From the NCBI RefSeq assembly GCF_003315195.1, contig NZ_QNRV01000006.1, forward strand, positions 51,416 through 115,415: a stretch of DNA of 64,000 bases, read 5' to 3'. Made by a program: the position numbers and the translations under genes. Origin of the DNA: Sutterella wadsworthensis (lineage in GTDB: Bacteria; Pseudomonadota; Gammaproteobacteria; Burkholderiales; Burkholderiaceae_F). This document shows, piece after piece, positions 29,583 through 38,335 of the stretch (position 1 is the stretch's first letter; every line of letters begins with the position of its first letter). The notes under the pieces are model-generated. The model was not told the origin of the DNA. It searched no databases and saw only the letters and a program-made list of their open reading frames with translations.

Positions 29583-30029
29583 ATGAATATCGAACTGAAG
29601 ATTCTGGATCCGCGTGTGAGCGAGAACCTCCCGAAAATCGCCACGCCTGGTTCCGCAGGCGCCGACCTTCGTGCACTCTTGGATACCCCTCTCGTTTTAG
29701 CGCCTGGCGAAACCAAACTCGTACATACCGGCATCGCCATCCACATCGGCGATCCGCACTATGCCGCCGTAATCCTGCCGCGTTCTGGTCTGGGTCATAA
29801 AAAAGGGATTGTGCTCGGCAATCTAGTCGGCCTCATTGACAGCGACTATCAGGGCGAAATTATGGTGTCGCTCTGGAACCGCAGCGGCACCCCCTGCACG
29901 ATTGAGCCTATGGAACGCATTGCACAGCTTGTCGTCATTCCCGTCGTGCAGCCTGAATTTACTGTCGTCAACGCTTTTGTGGATTCTGAACGCGGCACGG
30001 GCGGCTTCGGCTCAAGCGGAACGAAATAG
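29583..30029 (+). CDS. dut: dUTP diphosphatase
   Basis: Hydrolyses dUTP to dUMP, keeping uracil out of DNA and feeding dTMP synthesis. 148 aa trimeric dUTPase with [10 protein letters not shown] (motif 1), PRSGLGHK (motif 2), [11 protein letters not shown] (motif 3) and [10 protein letters not shown] (motif 5). The start at 29583 gives the family start [12 protein letters not shown]; an in-frame ATG at 29565 overlaps the coaBC stop and may be used instead, adding six residues. Confidence 0.94.
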   Translation: MNIELKILDPRVSENLPKIATPGSAGADLRALLDTPLVLAPGETKLVHTGIAIHIGDPHYAAVILPRSGLGHKKGIVLGNLVGLIDSDYQGEIMVSLWNRSGTPCTIEPMERIAQLVVIPVVQPEFTVVNAFVDSERGTGGFGSSGTK

Positions 30030-30060
30030 CTTTTGCACCTCACGAAATATCATCCGAAAC

Positions 30061-30103
30061 AGAAACGCTCAAGCAACGAGAAAATGCTTGAGCGTTTCTA
30101 TTT
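30061..30103 (+). terminator. Intrinsic terminator after dut
   Basis: 15-bp perfect stem (30061-30075 with 30085-30099) and then ATTTT. On the minus strand it could also serve the molybdoenzyme gene ending at 30156. Confidence 0.85.
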
Positions 30104-30155
30104 TCGTCAGAGACCTTTCAACGAGAGAGCTCTGAGCTTTGAGGCCGTCAAAAAC

Positions 30156-32735
30156 TCAGACCAACACGCGTTCCGGTTGATCGTAGACATAAACGCGGGG
30201 CAATTCGCCCTTCCACTTTTCTACCTCTACCAGTGCCGTCGAGGCGATGTTGCCGCAGGCGAGCGACGATGTCGGCACATCCATCGTGAGCGTATTGGAA
30301 TTGCCGTGCACATCAATACGGCGGCCGTTGACGTCCATCGGAGCAAACCAAGCGCCGTGATGAACGACGACGACGCCCGGCATCACACGGTCAGTAACGT
30401 AGGCGCCCGCGAGCAGCGCACCGCGTTTATTGCGTACCAGCACGACATCGCCCGACTCAATGCCGCGTGTCTTAGCATCCGCCGGATTGATCCAGCACGG
30501 TTCGCGGTCTTCAATATTGGCAAAATGATGACTGGTCGTACCGTCAAGCTGGCTGTGCATGCGGTAGCGGCTCTTGCATGCCATCAATGCCAAGGGCGTG
30601 TCCTGGGTCTTTGTGTTGACGCCTTCGGACGGTACAAAGTAGCTCGGATGCCCCAGGCAGTCTGCGTACTTGTAGCCGGCGATCTGAGGCGAATAAAGCT
30701 GAATCAGCCCGCTTTCCGTATCGAGCGAGTGTGCCTTCGGATCCTTGCGGAAGTCTTCAAATGCGACGAACTTGCGGTCTTTTTCTCGAACATCGAAGAG
30801 CACATAACCCTTCTTCCAGAAGTCTTCGAAGTTAGGAAGCTTCACCCCAATGCGCTCGCCCATCTTCTGGGCGTCGCCGTAGAGGCGCCGAATCCAGCCC
30901 ATTTCGTCCAGGCCTTCGGTGAAGGCCTCCTGACAGCCGAGGCGCTCGGCAAGCTGCGAGAAGATCCAATAATCGCTTTTAGACTCCCACTGGGGCTCAA
31001 TCGCCTGCTGCATGGCCACAATGCCATCGTTTGAATAAGTACCGATATTTGTAATATCAGCGTGCTCAAAAGCCGTAGCAGCGGGGAGCACGATGTCAGC
31101 ATGACGCGCCGTAGCCGTCCAAACCGTATCCGTGACAATGACTGTTTCGGGCTTCTTCCAGGCGCGTTCAAGATTCATCGTATCGGGCTGATGTGCAAAC
31201 GGATTGCCGCCCGCCCACATAACCAACCGCACTTCCGGATAGGTCACCTTCGTTCCATTAAAGTCAATGACCTTGCCCGGGTTGACAAAGCAGTCCGCAA
31301 ATCTCGCCACCGGAATGACCTTGCTGCCCTTCCAGGGCAGCGTCGACGCCTTCACGGGCTTCACAGAGCTTGAAATGCCCCCTAGGAAGGGACCGTAGGC
31401 CATCGGCGTACCGCCGTTCGAATAGGCATAGTTCGTGCCGATGCCGCCGCCAGGGAGGCCAATCTGGCCGAGCGCTGCAGCGAGCGCAAAGCCCATCCAG
31501 TGCGACTGTTCGCCGTATTGAATACGCTGAATACCCCAGCCCATCATGATCATCGTGCGATGCGACTGCATGTCGTGAACGAGCTCGACGATTTTTTCGG
31601 CCGGCACTCCGCACTCCTGCGCCGCCCAGGCGGGTGTTTTCTCGATTCCGTCGGTCTTGCCCATCACATAGTCGCGCAGCTCCGGCCAGCCATAAGTGCA
31701 CTTGGCAAGGAAGGCCTCATCGGTCTTCTTCGTGCGCACGAGTTCATGAATCATGCCGAGCATCATGGCGCAGTCGGTACCGGGACGCGGCGCTATCCAT
31801 TCACTGCCCAGATATTCGGCCGTATCCGTTGCAATCGGATTGATCGAAATGGTTTTCGTTCCTTTAGCCTTCAGCGCGCGGAAGTAGCCCGCTCCGTTGT
31901 GAAGCGTCGTCAGCCAGTCGATGTCATTAGTAACTAAAGGATCTGCACCCCAAAGAATCACGCGTTCGCTGTGCTTCAAAACCATTTCCCAGCTCGTCGA
32001 GCGGGGATCTCCCGTACCGACGACATACGGCAGGATACGGCTGATAGCCGCCGTTGAATAAGAATTAATGCACTGTATGAAACCGCCGCGAAGGTTAAGG
32101 AGGCGCTGCTGCAGATTAATGGCGGCATTGACCTTGCCCGTCGACATCCAGCCGTATGAACGACCGAAGACCGCAGAAGGGCCGTAGTTGTCATAGACGC
32201 GGTTCATCTCCTTGGCAACAAGATCAAGTGCCGTGTCCCAAGAGACGCGCACGAACTTTTCTTCGCCGCGTTTATCGCGGCTTGCCGGGCCATTTTTCAG
32301 ATAACCTTCCCGCACCATCGGATAACGGATGCGCGAAGGTGTATACGGTAGCTCACGAAGTCCTTCAAGGTTCATCGACGGTGCATAGTCGTGCTCAAAC
32401 GGCGTCAGATCCATGATCTTTCCGCCTTTGACATGACCGCGGACGACACCCCAACGCGCGGCTGTAATAAAGCCGTACTCGCTGAGTGTAGATTCGCCAA
32501 GGCTGAATGTGTGAGTGAGTTTCAGTCCTTGTGCATCCTGAATCGGGAGCGGTTCAGGCGCAAACTTTGCACTGTTCTTAGCTGCAGCATCGAAACCCTT
32601 TCGGGCGGTCGATGCTGTTGCAGAAGATGCCGTTTGGGCTGAAGCAGAAGATGAAATGCCGGCCGCAGCAGCAGTGCCGGCTGCGCCGGCGGCCAAAAGG
32701 CCGCGGCGCGTCAATGCGATATTGAGACGGTTCAT
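30156..32735 (-). CDS. Tat-exported molybdopterin reductase, TorA/BisC/DorA type
   Basis: 859-aa periplasmic molybdenum enzyme (bis-MGD family) that reduces an N-oxide or S-oxide (TMAO, DMSO, biotin or methionine sulfoxide). Tat signal TRRGLLAAGAAG followed by an Ala/Ser-rich stretch. There is no N-terminal iron-sulfur cysteine motif, which separates it from DmsA. The Mo-ligand serine is probably Ser198 in SYGWMSTGK, as in TorA/DMSO reductase. Further conserved blocks are LWGADPLVTNDIDW, PLVMWAGGNPFAHQPD-like VMWAGGNPFAHQPDTMN and TVWTATARHADIVLPA. AAGGAC lies 8 bases before the ATG. No TorC/DorC cytochrome, TorD chaperone or sensor pair is adjacent, so electron donor and substrate are unknown. 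Confidence 0.9.
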   Translation of the reverse strand: MNRLNIALTRRGLLAAGAAGTAAAAGISSSASAQTASSATASTARKGFDAAAKNSAKFAPEPLPIQDAQGLKLTHTFSLGESTLSEYGFITAARWGVVRGHVKGGKIMDLTPFEHDYAPSMNLEGLRELPYTPSRIRYPMVREGYLKNGPASRDKRGEEKFVRVSWDTALDLVAKEMNRVYDNYGPSAVFGRSYGWMSTGKVNAAINLQQRLLNLRGGFIQCINSYSTAAISRILPYVVGTGDPRSTSWEMVLKHSERVILWGADPLVTNDIDWLTTLHNGAGYFRALKAKGTKTISINPIATDTAEYLGSEWIAPRPGTDCAMMLGMIHELVRTKKTDEAFLAKCTYGWPELRDYVMGKTDGIEKTPAWAAQECGVPAEKIVELVHDMQSHRTMIMMGWGIQRIQYGEQSHWMGFALAAALGQIGLPGGGIGTNYAYSNGGTPMAYGPFLGGISSSVKPVKASTLPWKGSKVIPVARFADCFVNPGKVIDFNGTKVTYPEVRLVMWAGGNPFAHQPDTMNLERAWKKPETVIVTDTVWTATARHADIVLPAATAFEHADITNIGTYSNDGIVAMQQAIEPQWESKSDYWIFSQLAERLGCQEAFTEGLDEMGWIRRLYGDAQKMGERIGVKLPNFEDFWKKGYVLFDVREKDRKFVAFEDFRKDPKAHSLDTESGLIQLYSPQIAGYKYADCLGHPSYFVPSEGVNTKTQDTPLALMACKSRYRMHSQLDGTTSHHFANIEDREPCWINPADAKTRGIESGDVVLVRNKRGALLAGAYVTDRVMPGVVVVHHGAWFAPMDVNGRRIDVHGNSNTLTMDVPTSSLACGNIASTALVEVEKWKGELPRVYVYDQPERVLV

Positions 32736-32847
32736 GATTTTCTGTCCTTTTAGGCGTATGCCTGTTGGCATACCTTATTGAGCCATTTTCTCGGACTCAG
32801 AACATGCTCAGCTACGCCAAGTACGTCTCTTTTTGACGGTTATCAGA

Positions 32848-32911
32848 ATTTTAAAGTATCGGTTATTCCTAAAAAGAAGAACGATATTCCTAGAGAAATA
32901 GGAATCATTCC
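32848..32911 (-). promoter_or_regulatory. GGAAT-type repeats and palindromes ahead of the molybdoenzyme gene
   Basis: ATTCCTA (32886-32892) and TAGGAAT (32899-32905) form a 7-bp inverted repeat. GGAAT-C-ATTCC (32901-32911) is an overlapping palindrome, and another ATTCCTA lies at 32865-32871. A TAAAAT hexamer (32848-32853, minus) could be the -10 box, which places these repeats over the -35 region. Looks like a regulator-binding site; the regulator is unknown. Confidence 0.45.
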
Positions 32912-32938
32912 GAATAACACTAGCTCGACGAAACCTTA

Positions 32939-33508
32939 TTACTGCAGCGTCGGACGAACAGTCGTTTCTTCAGGCCATTCATCACCGGTTTCTTCCTCAA
33001 TATCGTCCTCGGGGAACAGCAATTTATCGAGCGCCTCATGCTCGGCGAGCGACATACCTCGAGCCTGCAGCTTTGCGAGACTGCCTTCCAATACTCGGAT
33101 TTCCGGTCGGCGATCTGCATGCAGTACAAGCTCCACCCGAGCGCCAACCGCATCAGGACTGCCAGGAATATCGTTAGCGATTCGTCCTGCCATCACACGG
33201 CCCTCGGCCATTTCGCTCTGGAAGGACAGCAGATAAGCATCGTGATCCGCGGGAGCGACTTCCGCCCAGACGCCCCAGGTGAAGCTTCCCGCTTCTTCCG
33301 TAAAAGGCACTTCAATCACGCCGAAAAGAAAACGCTCACCGGAATCGAGTGAGGCAAAGTCCTCGTTGAACTTCCCCGCAGCATAGCGGCCAACATAATC
33401 GAGCTGCCAAAGGCAGTCCGGAAGCTTCATTTGAATGTCTCGGCAGAGTTCATCATCCAACTCCATATCTTCGTCAACTTCAACGTCTTCCAAATCGCGA
33501 GGCTGCAT
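32939..33508 (-). CDS. DUF2199-like protein of unknown function
   Basis: 189 aa, acidic at both ends. The middle resembles DUF2199 proteins: ERFLFGVIEVPFT, SFTWGVWAEVAP, then VELVLHADRRPEIRVLEG and a C-terminal LAKLQARGMSLAEHEALDKL. It lacks the N-terminal cysteines found in many DUF2199 members. The start at 33508 has AGGAG 7 bases upstream. It lies upstream of the molybdoenzyme gene in the same direction, 203 nt away. No signal peptide or membrane helix. Function not known. Confidence 0.65.
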   Translation of the reverse strand: MQPRDLEDVEVDEDMELDDELCRDIQMKLPDCLWQLDYVGRYAAGKFNEDFASLDSGERFLFGVIEVPFTEEAGSFTWGVWAEVAPADHDAYLLSFQSEMAEGRVMAGRIANDIPGSPDAVGARVELVLHADRRPEIRVLEGSLAKLQARGMSLAEHEALDKLLFPEDDIEEETGDEWPEETTVRPTLQ

Positions 33509-33627
33509 GCCGCGTCTCCTTTCTGAGATAGTGATGATCATCAGATTTTAAAAACTCTTGATCCGCCGCTTCCTATCGCTCAAGCGCATACTTTGACGAA
33601 GCACTGCGTTTTCCTAAAAATTCACCC

Positions 33628-34581
33628 ATGCAGCTCTTCCTACACCACGTTGCGCTTTGCGCCCCTCTTTTTCTTCTGGTCGCACTAGGCTGGGGATCTG
33701 TGAAGATCGGTCTCTTTACGAATGAAGTCACCAAAGCCCTTGGCCGTTTCACGTTCCGACTGCTCATGCCGGTGATGCTCTTTAAGCTAATGAGCGGATT
33801 TGCCGACATGCCTCCAGTGGACTGGCGAATTCTGATTGCTTTCTTCGCCTCCTGCACCATCATCTACGCAATGGGCAGGAGCTTTTTCAAACACGTTTTC
33901 AAAACGGACGCTGCTGCAACAACCGTACTTGCCATGGCAGGCATCTTCGGCAACAACGTGCAGCTCGGAGTACCAATCGTTCAGGTCAGTTTAGGCAATG
34001 AAGCTATTCCCGCCATCTCTTTGATCATCATCTTTAACGTTTTGCTGCTCTGGACAGTCGCCATTGCCAGTGTGGAATTCGGACGGACGGGCAGCATCGG
34101 CAATTGGCGGTCTGCCGCAGCCCCCATGCTGCGCGTCTTCAAAAACCCGATTGTTCTGGGCATTTTGATCGGCTCGGCTTGGAGCTTCACCGGCATCAAA
34201 CTGCCTGACTTCCTTGAAAAGTCCGTTGAACTGGTTGCCATGAGCACCACGCCGATGTGCCTCATGGTCGTTGGTATGGGACTCGCACAGCACAGTTTCC
34301 GAGCGGCGCTCACAAAAGGCTCCATCATCACCGCCGTCAAACTCGTACTGCAGCCGCTCCTCGTTTGGATAATCGCCAAAATACTCGGGCTCGGCACACT
34401 TGAAACCAATGCTGTTGTTTTGATGGCGTCACTGCCCGTAGCCATCAACATCTATCTAATGGCCCAAGACTTCAAAGCCGAAGAAGGGGCTGCAAGCAAC
34501 AGTATCTTTGTTTCAACCTTTCTTTCGGCCTTGACCGTCCCGCTGACGCTTACGCTCTTAGGCGCAGCGCCTCAATTCTGA
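33628..34581 (+). CDS. AEC-family transporter (auxin efflux carrier fold)
   Basis: 317-aa inner-membrane permease with about ten hydrophobic helices. Family features are the N-terminal APLFLLVALGWGSVKIGLF, FGNNVQLGVPIVQ in the fourth helix, the repeat-like second half (NPIVLGILIGSAWSF) and LMASLPVAINIYLMAQDF near the end. AEC members move small organic acids such as malate or malonate, or auxin-like anions; the substrate here is unknown. Divergent from the DUF2199-like gene, ended by a terminator shared with sodB. Confidence 0.88.
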   Translation: MQLFLHHVALCAPLFLLVALGWGSVKIGLFTNEVTKALGRFTFRLLMPVMLFKLMSGFADMPPVDWRILIAFFASCTIIYAMGRSFFKHVFKTDAAATTVLAMAGIFGNNVQLGVPIVQVSLGNEAIPAISLIIIFNVLLLWTVAIASVEFGRTGSIGNWRSAAAPMLRVFKNPIVLGILIGSAWSFTGIKLPDFLEKSVELVAMSTTPMCLMVVGMGLAQHSFRAALTKGSIITAVKLVLQPLLVWIIAKILGLGTLETNAVVLMASLPVAINIYLMAQDFKAEEGAASNSIFVSTFLSALTVPLTLTLLGAAPQF

Positions 34582-34600
34582 GTCTTAGGACTGCATTCAT

Positions 34601-34643
34601 AAAAAATTCGGCAGCCGATCATCAATCGACTGCCGAATTTTTC
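34601..34643. terminator. Bidirectional terminator between the AEC transporter gene and sodB
   Basis: AAAAATTCGGCAG (34602-34614) pairs with CTGCCGAATTTTT (34630-34642), giving T-runs in both directions between convergent genes. Confidence 0.88.
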
Positions 34644-34695
34644 GGCCGCAGCTTTCGCTGCGTCTTTAGGCTGCTGCGAGATTCTCGCGCGCAGC

Positions 34696-35277
34696 TTAGA
34701 ACTGGGATTCAGCAAACTTCCAATTTACAAGCTTCGTGAAGAACGTTTCGATGAACTTCGGACGAGCATTGCGGAAGTCGATGTAGTAAGCATGCTCCCA
34801 CACATCGAGGGTGAGCAGCGGCTTGTCGCCCTGCTTCACCGGCGTACCTGCATTGGAAGTGTTGACGATTGCGAGCGTGCCGTCGGCCTTCTTCACAAGC
34901 CAGGTCCAGCCGGAACCAAAGTTGCCGGCAGCAGATTTTGAGAACGCAGCGACGAAAGCGTCAAAGCTTCCCCACGTCTTTTCAATTGCGGCAAGCAGAG
35001 CACCTTCCGGACGACCGCCGCCATTCGGGGTGAGGCATTTCCAGAAGAAACTGTGGTTGAAATGCTGAGCCGCATTGTTGAAGAGACCGCCTTCAGCCCC
35101 GCAAATAATTTCTTCAAGCGACTTGCCTTCAAAGGCCGAGCCCTTGAGGAGCGCATTCAAGTTGGCGACATAGGAAGCATGATGCTTGCCGTAGTGGTAC
35201 TCGATCGTTTCGGCGCTCATGGCCGGGGCCAGAGCGTCAGGAGCAAAATCAAGCTTGGGAAGTTGGAATTCAGTCAT
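34696..35277 (-). CDS. sodB: Superoxide dismutase, iron type
   Basis: Detoxifies superoxide. 193 aa. Metal ligands by alignment are His28 (EYHYGKHH), His75 (HFNHSFFW), Asp158 and His162 (DVWEHAYY). Gln71 before HFNH is the feature of iron-selective enzymes. No signal peptide, so cytoplasmic. The start at 35277 follows GGAGA with 7-base spacing. Its promoter region contains a long AT-rich palindrome. Confidence 0.95.
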   Translation of the reverse strand: MTEFQLPKLDFAPDALAPAMSAETIEYHYGKHHASYVANLNALLKGSAFEGKSLEEIICGAEGGLFNNAAQHFNHSFFWKCLTPNGGGRPEGALLAAIEKTWGSFDAFVAAFSKSAAGNFGSGWTWLVKKADGTLAIVNTSNAGTPVKQGDKPLLTLDVWEHAYYIDFRNARPKFIETFFTKLVNWKFAESQF

Positions 35278-35304
35278 TTGGGGTCTCCAAAGATAGTTTT
35301 GATT

Positions 35305-35335
35305 TATGAATATTACCTCTTGGATATTATTCATA
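35305..35335 (-). promoter_or_regulatory. Palindrome upstream of sodB (operator candidate)
   Basis: TATGAATA (35305-35312) and TATTCATA (35328-35335) are exact complements around a partly symmetric 15-base centre, 28-58 nt before the sodB start. It does not match the Fur consensus well. An operator for an iron- or stress-responsive regulator is plausible but unproven. Confidence 0.45.
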
Positions 35336-35434
35336 CATTAATTTAGTGGTTACCCGTATCATCGAATTGTGGCAAAAGTTTGCTGTCCAGCCTTCAAGCG
35401 ACGAAGCTTTTTCGCACCCGACGCGAAATGATTC

Positions 35435-37375
35435 TTAAGGCATCTGCTCACCTGTCCCTGAGGATTCCGTATTCATAGCGACCTCCTGCACCTCTGCGGC
35501 TGCAAAACCATCCGCAAAGAGAATCCGTACGGCGCTGCCTCGTCGAAGCTCTGCGGCATGCGATACCACCTTGTCGGCATCCGTCACAATCCGAGCATAT
35601 CCAGCACGCAGAGGACGATTGGGATCCGCGAGGCTGAGCGCATTGGCAGCGAGCTCCACACGTCTTTGAGCGGCGTTAATTTCGCGCATGGGATCCGGGC
35701 GCAGACGCAAAGCTCGATCCAGACGCTCAGCAGCAGCATCAAGCGCATGGTGCGCAAAAAAAGAGAGGGCCTTTGTTTGTCGTTCCAGCTCCGTCTCTCG
35801 CCGTTCTTGTGCTGCGAGTCCAAGCCTCCGAAAGCGTTCCGCTGCAGCCGTCAAGTGCTGCACAGGAGCTCTGAGGCATAAATCCGGCTGTGCCAGGAAG
35901 CGTGCTGCCCGCTCGAGCCGTATTTGCCTCGGAGTAATGAAGTCTGCGGCAGTACGCCATCGCAAACCGGCACCTTCAACCGCTCGCTCAGCATCCGTAA
36001 GTCTCCCTTGGGCGGCATTGCAAAGCCTCACCCGAGCGTTGATCATCGCCTGTTCCCAGGGCTGCAGCAATCGATCTTCAGCGGGAAGATGCGCAGCCGC
36101 CGAGTCATACCGTTGTGCGGCATGCTGATAAGCTCGTTCAACAGCCCGCTCAAGCATGTCTGAACATTTATCCAAACGCCTCAGCCAAGTATCTCGATCC
36201 GGCCCAATGGACTCCGCTGCAGCTGTCGGCGTCGAAGCCCGCAGATCGGCTGCAAAATCGGCGATGGTAAAGTCCGCCTCATGTCCCACGCCGCAAATGA
36301 CGGGCACGTTGAGCGCTGCGATCGTACGAGCGAGCTCCTCATCGTTAAAAGCCTGCAGATCCTCATAGGAGCCGCCGCCGCGAACCAGCAAAATGACATC
36401 AGGGGTAAGCGCCTGTGCTGCAATCAGCGCCGAAATGAGTGCAGCGGGAGCGTCGGTACCTTGAACCAGACTGTCCACATGCATGATTTTCACCCAAGGC
36501 GTGCGGCGTTCAAGCGTACGCAGCACATCGCCGTAGGCGGCAGCCTGAGCGCTCGTCACCAGTACAACTCGCCGTACAAATCGAGGAATCGGCTTTTTGC
36601 GCTCTGGGGCAAAGAGTCCTTCTGCCTCCAGCTTGGCCTTGAGTTTTAAAAAAGCTTCATAGAGACTTCCCACGCCGGCTGGCCGCCACCGCGTTCCGAC
36701 CATTTGCAGTCGCCCGCGGGGGGCATAAATATCCACACGTCCAAGAAGCTCTATACGGTCGCCCTTTTGAAATATCGGACCGCGTCCCAGTGCACTGCGA
36801 AACATGGCGCAAGAAAGCAGTGCAGCCTCATCCTTGAGTGAAAAATAAAGGTGTCCCAGACTCGACAGGGAAACTTCTGCAACTTCACCGGTAATCCAGA
36901 TGCCGTCCAGGACGCCCTCAAGCGCATTGGTCATTCGGCGCAAGGCGGCAGACACACTCAGCGGTTCCTCGCGCCTAGGCGCTGCTGCGGGAGACGACTC
37001 GACGCCTGAAGCGGCTGAGTCAACTGTCTGAGGCCCCCATGCAGCACGAGTTGAGGAGCGCTTTGCAATCGGCTCAATACGCGGCTTGAGTTCCAAGTCC
37101 GCATCACTCCAGCTCACGGGCGGCATCCCGCTGTACGGCTGATTCGGCTTCGCAAAGGCAGGCACACGCTTTGAGGGCTGCACCGTGGAAAAATTCTGCA
37201 CAGAAGCTTGGCGGGCTTTGGATCGGCCGTCCCGAGTCTCACGCGATGAACGCGCAGAGCGATCTGCTCCTCCTGCCCTGCGGTCAGCTTCCGCATAAAG
37301 CGATGCAGCGAAAGCCGGATCATCAAAGAAATCGGGAGGCGGCCCGCCAGCCGAACCGGAATGCTTTGCAGTCAT
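35435..37375 (-). CDS. xseA: Exodeoxyribonuclease VII large subunit with N-terminal extension
   Basis: Single-strand exonuclease subunit used in mismatch repair and damage clearance. The OB-fold domain starts near residue 137 (SVSAALRRMTNALEGVLDGIWITGEV). The catalytic core follows, with VVLVTSAQAAAYGDVLRTL, LVRGGGSYEDLQAFNDEELAR, VICGVGHEADFTIADFAADL and RASTPTAAAE, and then the helical C-terminus with GYARIVTDADKVV. 646 aa against about 456 in E. coli; the extra is about 130 residues of Ser/Arg/Pro-rich N-terminal sequence. The start at 37375 is uncertain. The small subunit xseB is not nearby. Confidence 0.93.
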   Translation of the reverse strand: MTAKHSGSAGGPPPDFFDDPAFAASLYAEADRRAGGADRSARSSRETRDGRSKARQASVQNFSTVQPSKRVPAFAKPNQPYSGMPPVSWSDADLELKPRIEPIAKRSSTRAAWGPQTVDSAASGVESSPAAAPRREEPLSVSAALRRMTNALEGVLDGIWITGEVAEVSLSSLGHLYFSLKDEAALLSCAMFRSALGRGPIFQKGDRIELLGRVDIYAPRGRLQMVGTRWRPAGVGSLYEAFLKLKAKLEAEGLFAPERKKPIPRFVRRVVLVTSAQAAAYGDVLRTLERRTPWVKIMHVDSLVQGTDAPAALISALIAAQALTPDVILLVRGGGSYEDLQAFNDEELARTIAALNVPVICGVGHEADFTIADFAADLRASTPTAAAESIGPDRDTWLRRLDKCSDMLERAVERAYQHAAQRYDSAAAHLPAEDRLLQPWEQAMINARVRLCNAAQGRLTDAERAVEGAGLRWRTAADFITPRQIRLERAARFLAQPDLCLRAPVQHLTAAAERFRRLGLAAQERRETELERQTKALSFFAHHALDAAAERLDRALRLRPDPMREINAAQRRVELAANALSLADPNRPLRAGYARIVTDADKVVSHAAELRRGSAVRILFADGFAAAEVQEVAMNTESSGTGEQMP

Positions 37376-38335
37376 CAAAATGCCCCAAAAAACTTCTTCA
37401 AGGCGTGCAGTTCGAGGACAACGCCCTCTGACGAAGGAAGGATTGAATAGACATCCTACCGAGTCAGCGTCTTTTTGTCTGAGACAATCGTTTTCCCAAG
37501 AATCCACACGCTGCCCATTTTTTAGGCAATGAAATTTTTTACATGTCTGTGACAGGGTTGTGAAGATGCCCCCAAAGTTGTCCACAAGTCTGTCCTCCCT
37601 CTAGGTGAACAACCTTTGGCACCCAACTTCTGCACGGATTTGTCCACAGCATATTGCCGTCGTTTTGTCAAGCCATGAAAAGCCCCCAAACTAGATCAAA
37701 ACTTGGTTTTACAATAAGTCAACAGTTACTGCCCCAGTGAATTTACAAATATGACAGAAGATCATCCCAATGTTCAGCAAGCGAATTTTTGAGTTTTCGG
37801 ACTTGATCTCGCCAAACTATCCACATAGTTACCCACAACCGCAAACTCAGTCATCTACTGATCGATGACACACCCCTTTATGTCACCATGATGTCGTTGT
37901 GCAGCAAGTGAAAATAAAAAAGCGAGTACTTCTTCACCAGCAGACGGAACAGGGGTCTTTTAGAGCCAATTGTCCACCGAGAACCGATGATCTGTGACTG
38001 GTCGCCGAGCGGCAGCACCGCTATGGAACAATGGCGACCCAACAATCTGCACTCAGCCGCAAAAACGCACAGATGACTCTCAATAGTTCACAGATAAAGC
38101 GGCTATCATCAGAGATTGACGTCCGAGCAGTCATGTTTTGGCATTTCGACTGCTGCGTCTCTTCCAACCTTTTCGACGGCGATCCGCGAAACTTTCAATA
38201 CCCAAGCGGCTCGACCTGACAATCCTCCATGTCTGACGACAACCCGCGAATATCCACGGATTCTTCTGAGAGTCGACCCGACTCCATTTACGCTTCAGTT
38301 CCATCGGCACTGCCGGCATCTCAGGAGACACTGTC
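37376..38335. other. 960-nt non-coding region with clustered DnaA-box-like 9-mers
   Basis: Divergent space between xseA and lpxK with no credible gene. Four 9-mers each one mismatch from TTATCCACA lie in the same orientation: TTGTCCACA (37578-37586), TTGTCCACA (37640-37648), CTATCCACA (37817-37825) and TTACCCACA (37829-37837). The last two are 3 bases apart. TTGTCCACC at 37970-37978 has two mismatches. Short AT-rich stretches lie between. About 0.2 such hits would be expected by chance in this length. It may be a DnaA-binding or titration site, or DnaA-regulated promoters; origin function is doubtful. Confidence 0.5.

Noticed and set aside
37376..38335. Chromosomal replication origin
   Set aside because: DnaA-box-like sites are enriched, but dnaA, dnaN, gyrB and rpmH are absent and the rRNA and nusA operons are transcribed toward the site; reported only as a DnaA-box cluster.
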